Shown: one piece after another, positions 42,101 through 53,844 of the stretch
Position numbering within the stretch: position 1 is the first letter of the stretch
How the letters are laid out: every line of letters starts with the position of its first letter
Assembly (NCBI GenBank): GCA_017165825.1
Contig: CM029379.1
Span: 17,808,028 to 17,872,027 of the forward strand
Reading direction: 5' to 3'
Length of the DNA: 64,000 bases
Source: Hepsetus odoe
Taxonomy: Eukaryota; Chordata; Actinopteri; Characiformes; Hepsetidae
The notes under the pieces: generated by a model
Database searches by the model: none
Seen by the model: the letters and a program-made list of their open reading frames with translations, nothing else
Told to the model about the DNA's origin: nothing
Made by a program: the position numbers and the translations under genes

Positions 42101-43652
42101 CTTCTCAGTAGTTTTTGAATCAACCTTAAATGATTCATCAAAAATTGCAGCCAGGCCACCACCACGCCCTCACTGAGCGTGATTTATGCAGGTATGAGAA
42201 CCCATCCGGGAGGCTTCCACTCAAGTGGGATGGTGTGTCAGTGGGTTTAAGCCAAGTTTGAATGCAGACAGATATCTGACTTTGTGTCGAAGTAATATCT
42301 GACATTGCACTGCCTTTGTTTCCTAAGGAGTGAACATTTAGCAGTGAGCATTTGATTTTAGTCGGACGCTGTGTTTTATTTGTTTTTATGATTGGTACTG
42401 TGAGCAGGTTACCGGCACAGGAGCCCCCAGATTGGCATCTATGCTGCTTCCTTATCGTACTAAGAATAGATATTCCTCTGGTAATGATGAGTAGGAGCCT
42501 GGTTCTAAGCTAATGTGTGACATAGGGGATGCCGTAGCTATAAGGAACCTGGGTTTCTGCCAGGAGTGTACTGGGTAGTGGATAATAAAGCAAAGCGGTG
42601 ATTTAAGATCACAGGACTGGTGACCTGGGTGGTGCTCTAAAGATCACTGTGGCAAATTTTGCTTTTTCGCCATATTTGGGGAAAGCATGTATGATCCTCT
42701 CCAGTTAGGATGCAGAAGCACCGTCCCTTTTATAAAGGCCAGGCCGTTTCCCAAAAGAGGTCCCAATTATTTATGAAGGCTATAAGCTTTAGATGCACAC
42801 CAAGTCTCTAGCCAGCGGTTGAAAGAGTAGCCTACTGTAGGTTGCATCTCCTCTAAAGAGAATTGGTGACCAGGACACAATAAGTTCTGGACATTTAGTT
42901 TCAGCTTTTTGAACACATAGAGATGAAGTTCCTCTTTAATACCGATTGTTGGGACTTTATATCGTTAGTTCCAAAGCGTGAACAAACTGGCTGTCGAACT
43001 TCATTAAGCTGAATAAGAGTCCAATCGCGCTCTCGATGTCAGAGACACTTGCCCCGGGAGGCATTTCTCACAGAGACCGCTGGTTAGGGACGGCTAGGAA
43101 CGCTAACATTCCTAACGACAGTCGCTAATTATGAGCACCTTTCTCCGCTTCAGCAGCTGGCTGCCAGAGTAGAAAGTACCTGCTGGTCACGACTGAAGAC
43201 TCGGTGCAGGAGGTCCATTCTTTTTGAGCGCCCTGACCTGCTTACGGTGTGTGTCACCCAGCTGCTCTTTGACATGCACATGGTGCTGCTGGTCTGAACC
43301 ATACGGCTGTGCCAGGAGGGTCTACAGCCGAAGCCTCCATCCGGCCAGCTGCCTCCGATCACCCGAGCCGAACTACGCCACACCCGATTCTGACTACGCT
43401 GAGATAAAGTGCTAATGTGCCCCTCCAGAACACGAATCCTGTCCTCCAACTGCGTTACAGTTACGCATTTCCTACAGGTATAAGAGTCTACATAGTTGGA
43501 CGGACAGTCTACGCTGTACATGCCCCACGATAAACACAGCACAAAAGAGGATGTCATGGTAACACTAACGTTAAATGTGGAAGTTTTTTTTTTTTTATCA
43601 AGAAAGCGTTGTGTCCGAGACCGCGAAGTTTGCTGCTCGATCAGCTGCTTGT
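39121..43652 (-). mobile_element. L2-like LINE, about 4.5 kb, near full length but decayed
   Basis: Minus orientation. The 3' end (39,121-39,200) carries the GCGCTATACAAGAATAAATT motif and an ATTGAATTGAA tail. Reverse-transcriptase pieces include NLLDKFQSGFRHGT (about 40,735) and HSYADDTQLYLSF (YADD at 40345-40356). Endonuclease-like frames with many stops lie at about 41,700-42,400. ORF1-like TCRKCVTVTQLEDRIRVLEG is at about 43,440-43,480. Frameshifts are abundant. It sits in the 5' flank of unit D: GTGTCCAGTGTGTATGAGAA, which in unit A directly follows the promoter block, resumes only at 43,660. Confidence 0.75.
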
Positions 43653-43740
43653 TGTTATTTGTGTCCAGTGTGTATGAGAAGGGGGGTTGGGGGGAGGGGG
43701 GTTGTGTGGTTTTGTGCAGACTGAAAATGTCAGTCAAACT
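43653..43740 (-). promoter_or_regulatory. Detached distal part of the unit D 5' flank
   Basis: TTTGTGTCCAGTGTGTATGAGAA then a G-rich insertion, GTGTGGTTTTGTGCAGACTG and AAAATG match the 5' flanks of A (13,620-13,690) and B (21,470-21,530). The LINE now separates it from the leader by 4.6 kb. Confidence 0.6.
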
Positions 43741-44261
43741 TTAGATGTAGCACATGGCACATGGAACATAGTGTAGTGTGTATTAATTATTGCTACAAAT
43801 TAGCAATTTTCATCACTAATAAATAAATAAGTAAATAATATAAGTAAAAACTTCAATCTCAAAAATATGAATATCAGAAGTTCTTTGCATAATGCTTCAG
43901 AACTATATTTGGTTTCCCTAAGAGCTTTTCAATAGATGGTTATTTTCCATTTTTGTAAATAAGATGTGAACATGAACAACCTTTTTTAAAATTAAAAGAA
44001 CTTTATCAGTTTACAACCTCACATGATAAGATTCTTTTAGCTTTTAAATAGTTCTTCAAACTGACACATTTTATTTATAATTCCTTTTTGGAACAGATCC
44101 TGTTTAGAACAAAAATTTGGTGTCAGTTCTATTTTGAAAGGTTACATTATGCAATATTTGATGAATGTTGCTAACTCTTGTTTTATTTTCTTCTATGCAG
44201 TCTTATACTTATTTTATTTTCAATCAAGAATGAACTCTCTTCTTAGGCACCTACACGAATC

Positions 44262-44511
44262 AACGTTGGTCTAGTGGTAGGATACAAGAGGTCACAGGTT
44301 AAAATCCCACCTCGAGCACTACCTCCGTTGGGTTCCTCAGCAAAACCCCAAGTTGCTCCAGAGAGACTGTCCCTTTGACCATGCAGGTACCATTCTCTTT
44401 ACCGAGTTCTACTCATATATGCAGCCTAAAGCCCCACTTTAAGTCAAGAGTTGAAATTGGAAGTCGCTCTAGATAAGAGCGTCCACTAAAAGCCGTAAAT
44501 GGAAATGGAAG
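44262..44511 (+). mobile_element. SINE family 1 copy with an internal insertion
   Basis: Head GTTGGTCTAGTGGTAGGATA, body AGAGACTGTCCCT, then about 80 bases foreign to the family (44,376-44,455), then GGAAGTCGCTCTAGATAAGA and the tail GCGTCCACTAAAAGCCGTAA. Confidence 0.65.
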
Positions 44512-44514
44512 AAA

Positions 44515-45030
44515 CCCAACCAGTGTAATTTCTGCAAGCTTACCTGAAGATGGCAGAAGAGTTCAGATAACCCATCAGTATGAAGCAGTGTGACAGAAAA
44601 AGCCACTGGGGTGCTATAATTACTGAAATTATATATTTTACACAAGGGGGTGCATTTTGGTGATGTTGGTGGTACTGTCCTCTCAAAGCGAGAAGGTTCT
44701 GGGACCACTTTGCAGGTCCATTCTATGTGGAGTCTACATGATCTACATGGTTTTCTTCCATGTGCCCTGATTTCCAGGTTTCTGTTTTGTTTGTTAGTAG
44801 GTAGTGTGAGTTTGCACACACTTTTGGTACAGTAGCATAATGTCATTCACTATTAGGTGAAATTAGATGAAATTGGGTTAATTGGAAGGAAAAACATTGA
44901 AACCCTTTTTTTTTTCCCAAAAAAAACAACTTTATATATTCTTTTCAATATTTTACATCAGGCATTTAGTATCACTTTCCTGGGGTTTTGTAAAACGTTA
45001 GTAACTGATGGGTTGCTAGACTTCACATCC
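44515..45030. other. Unassigned sequence
   Basis: An open frame of about 125 codons (minus, 44,469-44,846) runs from the SINE tail into unique sequence; no motif or splice support. GGAGTCTACATGATCTACAT resembles a decayed family 3 repeat. Nothing else was recognised. Confidence 0.3.
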
Positions 45031-45034
45031 ATGA

Positions 45035-46345
45035 TTGTTGCACTGGCCAACAAGCATGCATGGGCAGGCAGATACAGCTATTAGCCACTTCCACATTATG
45101 CTCTTTAAAGAGAGACTAAAAACAGCTGATTTACATTTAAACAGGCTGGTCTTCTCTGAGCACAAGGTGGTGGCACAACTACTCCAGGCTGAAAGAAAGA
45201 AAATCAAGGAAAGCAGGTATGTTACTGTGAAAAAAAATGCAGGTTTTGTTCATGTGCATTGACTTTACTGAGGCTGAGGTGTTGGTTTATTTAAGTAATA
45301 TTATGGGTAACTTTAGGAAATCACGGGAAGTTGTGGGTCAGTGACCACTGGCATTTAGAGAGAAGTTAAGCTGTTTGTTTGGAGTGCTACAGTGAACTTG
45401 AAATTTTGGAGTTTGAGGTTGCTAATAATGAACTGAAAAAGCAAATAATGAACTGACAAATGACATGTATACTGTAATATGACAAGATTGACAGTTTCAG
45501 TGATCTAAAACCTTGAATTTATTGGAAGCTTGATAGCAGTTTACCTCTCCTTACTTCCTCTGGCATGTTCTCTCTGCTTATTAACAGGTCACTGGTCCTT
45601 AGTTTTAGTTTACATTCCAAGAGTTTGAACTCCTGTAAAGCAGACACAGGTTTAATTCAACCTCCCCATTATCAACCTCCACCTGTTACATTTCATACAT
45701 TGGGCAGAATTGGTCTGCAGTGACTGGGATTTAACAAAGACACGCTGACAGGATAAACTTATAATTTCTCTTGAGTCACCATGACAGCTGATTGAATATT
45801 ATTCTTTTGCATGACACAAAACAGTTACTGTATTTTTTTTTTCAGTAATTCAGCCAATGGGAGATAACCTTAGTTTTGCAGATGCAAAAAATCACTTTAG
45901 CTGCTCTGGATTTTGTAATATTTAATAATAATAATAATATATACCAAAAAATATACTGTTAAATATACTGTTATTGAAGCATACTTCACTTCAATAACAG
46001 TATATTTATGTCTGTTGTTCCTACTTTAACTCATGCTTTAACTAAAAATTATATTTGTACATTTGTTAATTAAGAAATGATTTCTTGGTTGTCTATTGGT
46101 GTGTCTGTTTTAAAGTTAACAGTGTGGCGTCTTTGATATTTCTTGCAGGCTGTGGATTCCATGCTAATGCCAGGGAAAGAATGTTTCTGCCTTAAACAGA
46201 TCAGGATTCTCCAGTCAATTAGTATTAAAGTGGTGAAGATAATTCCAGTTGGACTTGTGGACTATATCACTTTCTGAAACATTCTTTTCAGTGATTTAGC
46301 TGCCAAAGTGATGGACTTCAATAAAACTGTGTGTCATTAAACAGC
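45035..46345 (+). CDS. Candidate 3' end of an unrecognised plus-strand gene (two exons)
   Basis: The first exon could start at the ATG 45035 or at an acceptor at 45070-45071 (GGCAGGCAG) and ends at 45216 before a strong donor, AGCAG|GTATGT. It reads HIMLFKERLKTADLHLNRLV then FSEHKVVAQLLQAERKKIKE, an amphipathic, basic, probably helical stretch. The next acceptor, TTTCTTGCAG at 46147-46148, joins in the right phase to give RLWIPC and stop (46165-46167), followed by 150 bases to AATAAA (46320-46325). No family was recognised. Support is splice phase plus poly(A) layout only; upstream exons were not found. Confidence 0.3.
45961..46007. repeat. Perfect 19-bp inverted repeat with 9-base loop
   Basis: AAATATACTGTTATTGAAG at 45961-45979 is exactly complementary to 45989-46007, with loop CATACTTCA. 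Twelve bases of the left arm (AAATATACTGTT) also occur once more just before it. It lies in the intron of the candidate gene above. Confidence 0.9.
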
Positions 46346-46349
46346 TCTA

Positions 46350-47285
46350 CTGAGGCGTCTGTGTATTAGAGGTGTTCTTTCCACTTTTCCACTGAAATGT
46401 CCGTCTGAAGGTCTACTTTCAGCTCTAAGTCTGCGAGTCTTCCAGTCAGTACGCGCTCCATTGCAGTTACTGGGAGGAGCTGCTGAGTCTCAGCTCACCT
46501 CCATCTCGTTCCCTGTAACCCTGCTTTTACTGAGAGAGAAAGGACGAGAGACACCACCATTGTATTGAGAGGGAAAATGTTAACATGGGAGTCTAAGAAG
46601 GAATTGGTATAAGTTATGTCCCACAGTGTTCATTTGCATATTAATTAAGTTACAACCAATCAGAAGTAGTTAAAGTTTACCAGTTTTTAAATATCCTGAG
46701 ATATGACTAGTGTTCTCAGTCATGGTGAAACTGAAAAAAAACTTATATATAGGGTTTTCTCCACCGTTAATGAGAACACTAGTGCAGCAGAATAAGTCAG
46801 AATTGTGCAATGTTTTTTATTTAAATGTTTTCAAATATAATTAATGCACTATGAATATTTCAGTACCTGAAAACTAAGTTCCACCAAACCTTTCTCAAAT
46901 TCTCACCCATTCATGCATAAAGCAACTAAAGTCTCACACAAGACCTGTAATGCTGCTTAGCACACTGGGTAAAGAAAAAGACAGATTGAATTTTTGCTCC
47001 TGGAAAATGGGGCAAAATTCACAAGAAAAAAAAAACCTTTGAAAGACGTATGTATATCTGGACTAGTTTTCTCATTTATGGTAGATATGGTAAAAGTAAT
47101 CTTTGCCAGCCAATCATAGGACAGCTTTCTGACCATTATGTGTAGGACCTCTCTTTCTTTTCATCTCATAATCTCCATTTCTATATAGTGGTATTAATAT
47201 ATATTATATTTTTAAAATACTGCTCCCTGTATAACTTACACCAAGCAACAGAGCTGACAGCTCATCACACAATGAACAGAAATAA
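46350..47285. other. Intergenic sequence without recognised features
   Basis: A possible promoter-like GC-richer patch with CCCTGCTTTTACTGAGAG lies near 46,520, but no exon follows. AT-rich otherwise. Confidence 0.3.
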
Positions 47286-47287
47286 TA

Positions 47288-47489
47288 CATTTACGGCATT
47301 TAGCAGACGCTCTTATCCAGAGCGACTTACTTGTCCTAATTACAGTGACAGTCCCCCTGGAGCAACTCAGGGTCAAGGGTCTTGCTCAGGGACCCAGTGA
47401 TGGTAGTGCTAGAGGTGGGATTCGAACCAGGGACCTCCTGATCCAGAGGTCCGTAGGCAAGTACCCTACCACTAGACCACCGCCACCCA
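47288..47489 (-). mobile_element. SINE family 1 copy, full length
   Basis: Inverted: ACATTTACGGCATTTAGCAG, CTTATCCAGAGCGACTTACT, GGTGGGATTCGAACCAGGGA and CTACCACTAGACCACCGCCA. It is the cleanest copy in the window. Confidence 0.9.
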
Positions 47490-47867
47490 AAATAATAGAC
47501 GCAGACCTAAAAATGCTCTGTCAAGTTAGCTCTAAGTATTATGTCACCAATCTTCACAATTACGGTAATCTGTCAAAACTACTCATCAGCAGCAGCAGAG
47601 TTAGTAAAACACTTCTACTTTAACACCTTACCAAAAAATAATACAGTTAAAAATTATTTAAACAACTCTTCACAACACTAACACTTGATATATGGAACTT
47701 ACAAAAACTTTATCAAGTTCAATTATAGCGAGTACACACCACCAATTCTAAAACAGTTGCTGTGTTAAGGTGCTTGTATAACTAGTTATCACACTTATGG
47801 TGGCTCCAAAGCCCATCAAGCAGTTCTGGACCAAGATGTGTGGTTGGATGCTGTACTCAATAGTATG

Positions 47868-48018
47868 GTTTATGGGTGGTCTTCTGGATCAAGAAGTCCC
47901 AGGTTCAAATCCCTCCTCCAGCACTACCACCACTGGGTCCCTGGGCAAGACCTGAATAACCCTATGATTAAGACATAGAAGTCGCTCTGGAAAAGAGCGT
48001 CTGCTAAATGCTGTAAAT
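47868..48018 (+). mobile_element. SINE family 1 copy, damaged head
   Basis: The A box is partly lost (ATGGGTGGTCTTCTGGATCA); the B box CCCAGGTTCAAATCCCTCC, GGGTCCCTGGGCAAGACC and tail GAGCGTCTGCTAAATGCTGT remain. Confidence 0.7.
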
Positions 48019-48029
48019 GTATGAAAGAT

Positions 48030-48190
48030 ACATTCATTCATTCATTATCCGGGCTGCTTGTCCTAATTAGGGTTGTGGGGGGTGCTGGAGTCCATCCCAG
48101 CTCACACAGGGCGAAAGATGGGGACACACCCTGGACAGGTCGCCGAGCCCATCGCAGGGAAGAGCGAACCAACGGGGACGGTACCTTATA
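48030..48190 (-). mobile_element. Dispersed repeat family 3 fragment
   Basis: ATTCATTCATTCATTATCCG, GGTGCTGGAGTCCATCCCAG, CACACCCTGGACAGGTCGCC and CCATCGCAGGG are the signature blocks of this teleost repeat, in inverted order to the 28.7 kb copy's body. Confidence 0.6.
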
Positions 48191-48199
48191 CTCCATACA

Positions 48200-49590
48200 G
48201 TGTCTTGATAATCCATTTCTGTGTTTATAACTTGGTCAAAGTTCATGAAATTTGGAATTATCTGCACTTCTTGCACTTATCGGTAAGTAGACCTAAAACC
48301 TGGAACATTTACAACAACGTATACTCAAAATATTAAAGAGTAATCTTATTTCATATGAAGCGCACACAGAGTTTTAAGCTTGGTTTTATGTTTGCTGCTG
48401 AAAAAGATCAATTTGAAGAGGAAAAAAAACCTCTTTATTAATCATCCATAATGGAGATGTTAGCTTTTCAGTTTTTGTTCCAAACCTCTATAAGCACACT
48501 TTGCGAGCAATGTAAAAAGAAAGTGTGTTGAAATCTTAGCTGTTCATCATTCCTTAAACAAATAAATATCTAAAAGTAGAACCAAACTCAACGCAACCTA
48601 GAGGTCGTCACTACAAGAGTGAAGACCATGTACAAAAGGATCAATAGAACTGGCTTCACGGTGATGGATGTGAGTACACTGTGGTTGTTCCAGTCAAGTT
48701 AGAGCGCTTATGGCCTTTGGGTTGTTATTGAGTGGGGGCTTCTATCATGAATGTAAATCCCAGTTATGAATAGAGCTCGTTTAAGGGACTGATTTAAGAA
48801 TCAAATTCTGGTCTCTTTAGAATTTCAACAATAAGGGTTTCAGTTCTCATAAACAACATGCAGCCATAGCATGAGTCAGAACCACATTCTCAAATGAAAA
48901 AAGCTTATCATTAAGAGTCGTTATCATAAACATAAAAATTGTTATATTTAAGCTTCTATTAAATTAAGCTTCTATTTTGTGCAGGTCGAGCTCAAGGTGA
49001 CTTGAACCAGAGTATTAGTTATGTTTGAGCTTGTGGGGAACTTGAAGGCTATAGTATTCAACTCTATTGCAGTACTTGTTATTTCATACATTCAATAGGC
49101 AAAAGCAAACCTTAGAATCTTGATTTTTGTTGTTCCAGTAATTTCATTGATCAAAAAGAAAAAAATCTAGTTATTTTTCACCATTACCATTTTTGACACC
49201 TGTCATACTCAAGGTACTATATATGTGTGCGATTGGCTGATGCTTAATTAGTATGCAAATTAGCAATCTGCAGTAATACAACAGTAATGTCTCTGCTTTC
49301 TCTCTCTCACTCTCTCTCACGCTCTCTCTCTAGTCAATACTGGGTCTATTTTGAGGCCTTTGCTGCTTTTTGCAAGACTTGATGAATAGGGTAAATAAGA
49401 ATAAACTATTACAATGACTTTGTTTCCACAAAATTGCTTTTATCCTTTACTTGAAAGTATTGCTGAACAATTGAATAAATGGAACATTATTTTATTTAAC
49501 ATATTATTTTATAGAATCACGTTCCTACAGACCTGGAAAACTGCAGTTACTGTATCTACTGCTTTACAGCAGGTTCAGCTACATGAACCC
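48200..49590. other. Intergenic sequence without recognised features
   Basis: AT-rich, with a CTCTCTCACTCTCTCTC run near 49,300-49,330. No exon or element recognised. Confidence 0.35.
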
Positions 49591-49599
49591 TAAGAGTGT

Positions 49600-50000
49600 T
49601 GAAAAGTGCAGTGAAAGTGACAACTCCTCATTGCGAGCACAGTGTGAACCACACTGTGAACCACACTGACATTAGACCTCTGCATTTAATCCATGCACTC
49701 AAACACAGTGCAGCAGGGGGCAGCTATCAAAGCACCCAGGGAGCAGTGACATGGAACGGTACCTTGAACCCACAATCTTCCAATCTGGGGCCAATTCCCT
49801 AAGCACTAGGCCACCGCTGCCCACGACCTCTGCATTTAACCCATGCAAACACCGTGCAGCAATGATAGTGCCCGGGGAGCAGTGACGGGGACAGTAGCTT
49901 GCTCAAGGGTACCTCAGGGCAACCTACTGGTGAGGGAATCGAACCCACAATCTTCCGATCCAGCCAACTCCCTAACCACTAGGCCACCACTGCCCTATAA
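49600..50000 (-). mobile_element. Two SINE family 2 copies in tandem
   Basis: Copy 1 (about 49,600-49,820) and copy 2 (about 49,825-49,996) are both inverted, each ending in the head complement CTAAGCACTAGGCCACCGCT or CTAACCACTAGGCCACCACT. The second starts with CGACCTCTGCATTTAACCCATG right after the first head, so it either inserted into the first or is a tandem duplicate. Confidence 0.75.
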
Positions 50001-50004
50001 GGGC

Positions 50005-51980
50005 GTAAGCATCCATCCAATCCATCAATTCTCTGAGCTGCCCATCCTCACCAAGGTGGAAAGGCAAATACCCAGGACAGACCATCGGTTCATCTCAGTA
50101 TTACAGAAACATATCTACAACCACAGATACCATGTTTATTTTTCATGTTTAAAACCTTAACCTTAAAACCTTAACAGATAATGGCAGAGAATAATGGAGA
50201 GTTCATTATGAAATAATATAAATAAAAAGTACTTAAGCTTGGACCTGGGAAACTGAAACTTGGCAGCAGTAAGGAACTGCATAGGGAAGAATTCAAATAC
50301 CTATTCAACCGAGGAACCTAAAACTTCTTGCTGTCTTTGACAACTTGATGCTACATTTTTCAGTGCAGCCCAATCTGTTGCGACTTGGAAAGCAGGTGCC
50401 CCCATGTCAGGTACCCGCTGTAGGTGTCCTGCCTATATATTAGGGGATGAGTGTGGGCTGCCTCGAAAAATAATGTAGTTGGGCCTGTGAAGGCCCTTTA
50501 ATATAGAGCATATATTGACGCCACATGCAAAGCTAAAGGATACCTGCAGAGGGACCTAATTCAAGATCTCCTAACGAGTAACAATTCTGAGATTCATTTC
50601 TGTAAAATTAACTGTGAAAAATATTTAGGATATTGATTTTGTCATGGTGCTATATTATATGTCTGTTATACAGCCACAGATGACCATTAAAACAAGCTTC
50701 TTAAAAAAAAAACAAATTTATACACTGTTTGAGTTCACGGTTTGTGAGAGTTTGGTGGGAAGTCATAAGAAAGTACTGCAATTTAGTTGCCCGTGGAGCT
50801 CCTGTCACCCATAGCTGAACCAAAGGAGTAAAATAGAAAAAAAAGATTGCAAACATATTTGAGTTCCATACAAACATCTGAATGTTTCTTTGAATTAGTC
50901 AGAGTACTACTGAAATAATCACAAACTATACTGTTGCCAGATTGAGCACTAATGGAATTATCTGGTAAAAACCTACCTTAATTTGTTGCTGTGCAGTTTT
51001 TCTGCCATCTACTTTTCTTTACGGTCTTCAGCTGGAAGTTAAAGTGTCTTTAATTAGTAGGATTTAGATTGTTGTGTGTAGCTTGTGTGTAGATGTGTTG
51101 ACAATGTCTGATAACCATGGATGTGAAGGAAAGCATGAGCAGTGTGTCTGAGCGAGCAAATTGCAAATAAGAACGGGTTTAATGAATACATATGATCTGC
51201 ATGCATTCAAGGACCGCACCAAGTGTTGGAGTCTCCAGATTTTGGCAAGTTGTAATGAGGAATATGTAACATAAATTAATCTGCACAGACCAACTAAAAA
51301 AACTTCTATTCTATCAAAAAAGGCCATAATCCAGCCTGTACAGAAACCCTAAAACATCTACTTGTCCTGATTCTGTCAGCTTCAGGCTGAGCTGGACACA
51401 ACTAGAACACAAAACACCACCCTGAATAAAATATCTGTTAAATATGTACAGAACTAAAAGGTACTAATTAGAATACAAAGCAACATCATCATGAGGAACT
51501 GATAAAAGTTTTAGGAAAGTATAGTTGTTTAAGACTAATTAACAAAAAAGAATGCTGAGAAGCTCCTCCTTCACATGGATTTATGTGGGATCGCAGAGGC
51601 TAGAGTGTTAACTCTCAGTAATTATTGTAAAGAGATTCCAAACAGATTGAGGCTTTTACCTGAAGATGGCGACAGTTGCAAGAATAATGCTTTCAAACAT
51701 TAAGGAAACCAAAATTCTTTAAACACTTCCCCAAACTTTAGGTTACACCAGAGCTGGAGAAAGATAATCTGTAAAACAGAAATGATATGAATCACCAATT
51801 TTGAAGAACTTTTAAATAAGGATTTTGTTCTTTGTTAATGTTTTATTTTGTAAAAATGATGAATACGACACAATACATTATCTACAACATTACTATAATA
51901 ATAACACACGATTTAAAGTGTTCTCTTGCTTGATTAGAATTCCAATTGAAACTGAAAAAAATCTGAAATCATTTTTAATT
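50005..51980. other. Intergenic sequence without recognised features
   Basis: The 50,020-50,100 part (CATCCATCCAATCC, ATCGGTTCATCTCAG) resembles a decayed family 3 repeat. The rest, including an 87-codon open frame at 51,064-51,327, shows no motif or splice support. Confidence 0.3.
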
Positions 51981-51989
51981 GTTTAAATT

Positions 51990-52445
51990 GTTCTATATAC
52001 CAAACCATAGGGTAAAAGACCAATCCATCACAGGGCAGCCAGACAGACTAACACTCACACCAAAGGTGCAATTTAACATCTTCCATCCACCTGATACACA
52101 TCTTTGGACACTCACTCACTCATTTTCTAAGCTATTTCTCCTGATAAAGGTCATGAGGGGTGCTGGAGTCTATCCCAGCACTCACAGGGCGAATGGCAGG
52201 GAAACAAAACTGACTGATCATCAGTCCATCACAGGATAGACATATAGACAAACACACACACTCACACCTAAAGGGACAATTTAACATCTCCAGTCCACTT
52301 GACACACGTCTTTGGACAGCTGGAGGAAAGCAGAGCATCCGGAGGAAACACGGGGAGAACAAACTCCGCACAGAAAAAACCCGGAATGTCCCACCTGAGA
52401 ATCAAACCAGAGACCCTCTGCACCGCTCCTGCTAGTAGAGAGAAC
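51990..52445 (-). mobile_element. Dispersed repeat family 3, two overlapping copies
   Basis: CCATCACAGGGCAGCCAGAC and GTCCATCACAGGATAGACA begin two copies of the same order (CACACTCACACC, AATTTAACATCTCCA, CCACTTGACACACGTCTTTG). The second continues with GGAGGAAACACGGGGAGAAC and AACTCCGCACAGAAA, the usual next blocks. TCATTTTCTAAGCTATTTCTCCTG lies between. Confidence 0.65.
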
Positions 52446-52635
52446 CAATGAATTCATGAAACTTAAGAATAAACTTACTATTGCAAAAAAAAAACCCAAC
52501 AAAACGAAACAGGAGACAGGACTGTTTTGAGAGACAGGAAGCTGCAGCAAGATTTTAATAAACTTCACACTACTAACACTATTTAACTCTTCGCCCATTC
52601 TCTTCCTGTCTCATACCCTCCCTCAGTGAAACTGG

Positions 52636-52703
52636 TTGTTTTGAACCCATGACCTTCTGATCCTGAGGCCAACTCCCTAAACAATAGGCCACCGCTGCCC
52701 CAT
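52636..52703 (-). mobile_element. SINE family 2 head fragment
   Basis: TTGAACCCATGACCTTCTGA and CCTAAACAATAGGCCACCGC are the inverted B and A boxes; the body is missing. Confidence 0.6.
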
Positions 52704-52709
52704 CTCACC

Positions 52710-53830
52710 CACCTGACATGCAGGATGTGCTGTGGGAGGATGTGCTGTGCTCAGCCTGATGACCTGGAACCGGAACATCTGGAGGAAACCCATTCAGACA
52801 CAAGGTTTCCAAAGCCAAGAAAGTCTGTGTCTGTAAAGATAAACACCTTCATTGTTTTTTACTGATCTAGTAGTCAGCTGGATATTAAGTGAAGTCATGA
52901 GCTACTTCAGGTCAAGCTGACAAGAAAGGAAGCTTTTTTTCCATTACTTGGCCTTCACCTCAGGTCAAACAAGGTCATTCTTAAAAGGTCACAATTAAAA
53001 GACTACGCAGAGTGTAGTACTAAAGTCCCTCTACATTGTAGTCCCTTCCTTCACTAACTAAAGGTGGGTGTTTATTTTTCTCAGCAGCAAAACCAAGCTG
53101 AGGTAGGCCTTTCCACAGAATAACCTTATTTCGTAATTTATTCTAACAAAGTTTTTGTGCTTTAACTCTTGTTGCCCAAAAGGAGTCATTACACATGGAA
53201 GGCAGCTTGTTTCAGCTTCCACTTTGTCCCATTTATGATGAAAAGGCTTTAGAGTCTGATTTGGGCTTGCACACTTTCTAAATTCATAAACGTCAGACAA
53301 AAAACAGGCCTTTGCTTAGAGAATCATGACAGCTAGAGTGAACAGTTGGTGGGTTATTATTCTGGGAGGCATGAAATTAAACCTTGTCTCATAGTGTAAG
53401 GGGTTTCTATATGAATCTTTGTGTGCTCATGATTATGGTAAATGCATGCATACATTTATATCACAGTTCAAAGGGATGTGGTCGAGGGTTTATGGGTAAA
53501 GTGTGAAACACTGAGAAAAGAAATGAGGTTTTGACACACACACAACAATCATCCCCAACCTTCACACACTTTACCAGACTTTACCGGTCCCTCGCGGTCC
53601 TTCATGGTTCCTCACCCAACTGTTGACTCTCTCTTTCAGAGACACATTTAATGAATCTTTTTTCAGTCAAATACAACGCTCAACTGAAAAAAAGTTCATT
53701 TTAAAGTGAATTGAACTCTGTGTTTATTTAATAAAACATTACAAACAAGTTCAGTGATTTAAAATTGTAATCTTATATGAGCTTTTTCTGATTGCTTTTT
53801 TTTTACTTTTGCTTCCTACATTTTAACACA
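52710..53830. other. Intergenic sequence without recognised features
   Basis: CTGACATGCAGGATGTGCTGTG and CATCTGGAGGAAACCCATTCA suggest remnants of family 3 repeat to about 52,800. Nothing recognised beyond. Confidence 0.3.
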
Positions 53831-53833
53831 AAT

Positions 53834-53844
53834 ATCTTTGATTC
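53834..53844. repeat. Target-site duplication, left copy
   Basis: ATCTTTGATTC directly borders the 3' end of the retrotransposon; the second copy is at 56446-56456 directly beyond its 5' end. Eleven identical bases. Confidence 0.8.

Noticed and set aside
43150..43737. A 195-codon minus-strand open frame as a cellular gene
   Set aside because: Its middle is LINE ORF1-like sequence and its first residues are translated promoter flank of unit D.
44469..44846. A 125-codon minus-strand open frame
   Set aside because: Its end is translated SINE tail and the rest has no motif or splice support.
46149..46280. CXC-chemokine-like reading (CFCL followed by KVVKIIPVG) after the acceptor at 46148
   Set aside because: The frame needs a different upstream phase, lacks the third and fourth cysteines without a frameshift, and ends early; the phase-consistent reading is a short terminal exon.
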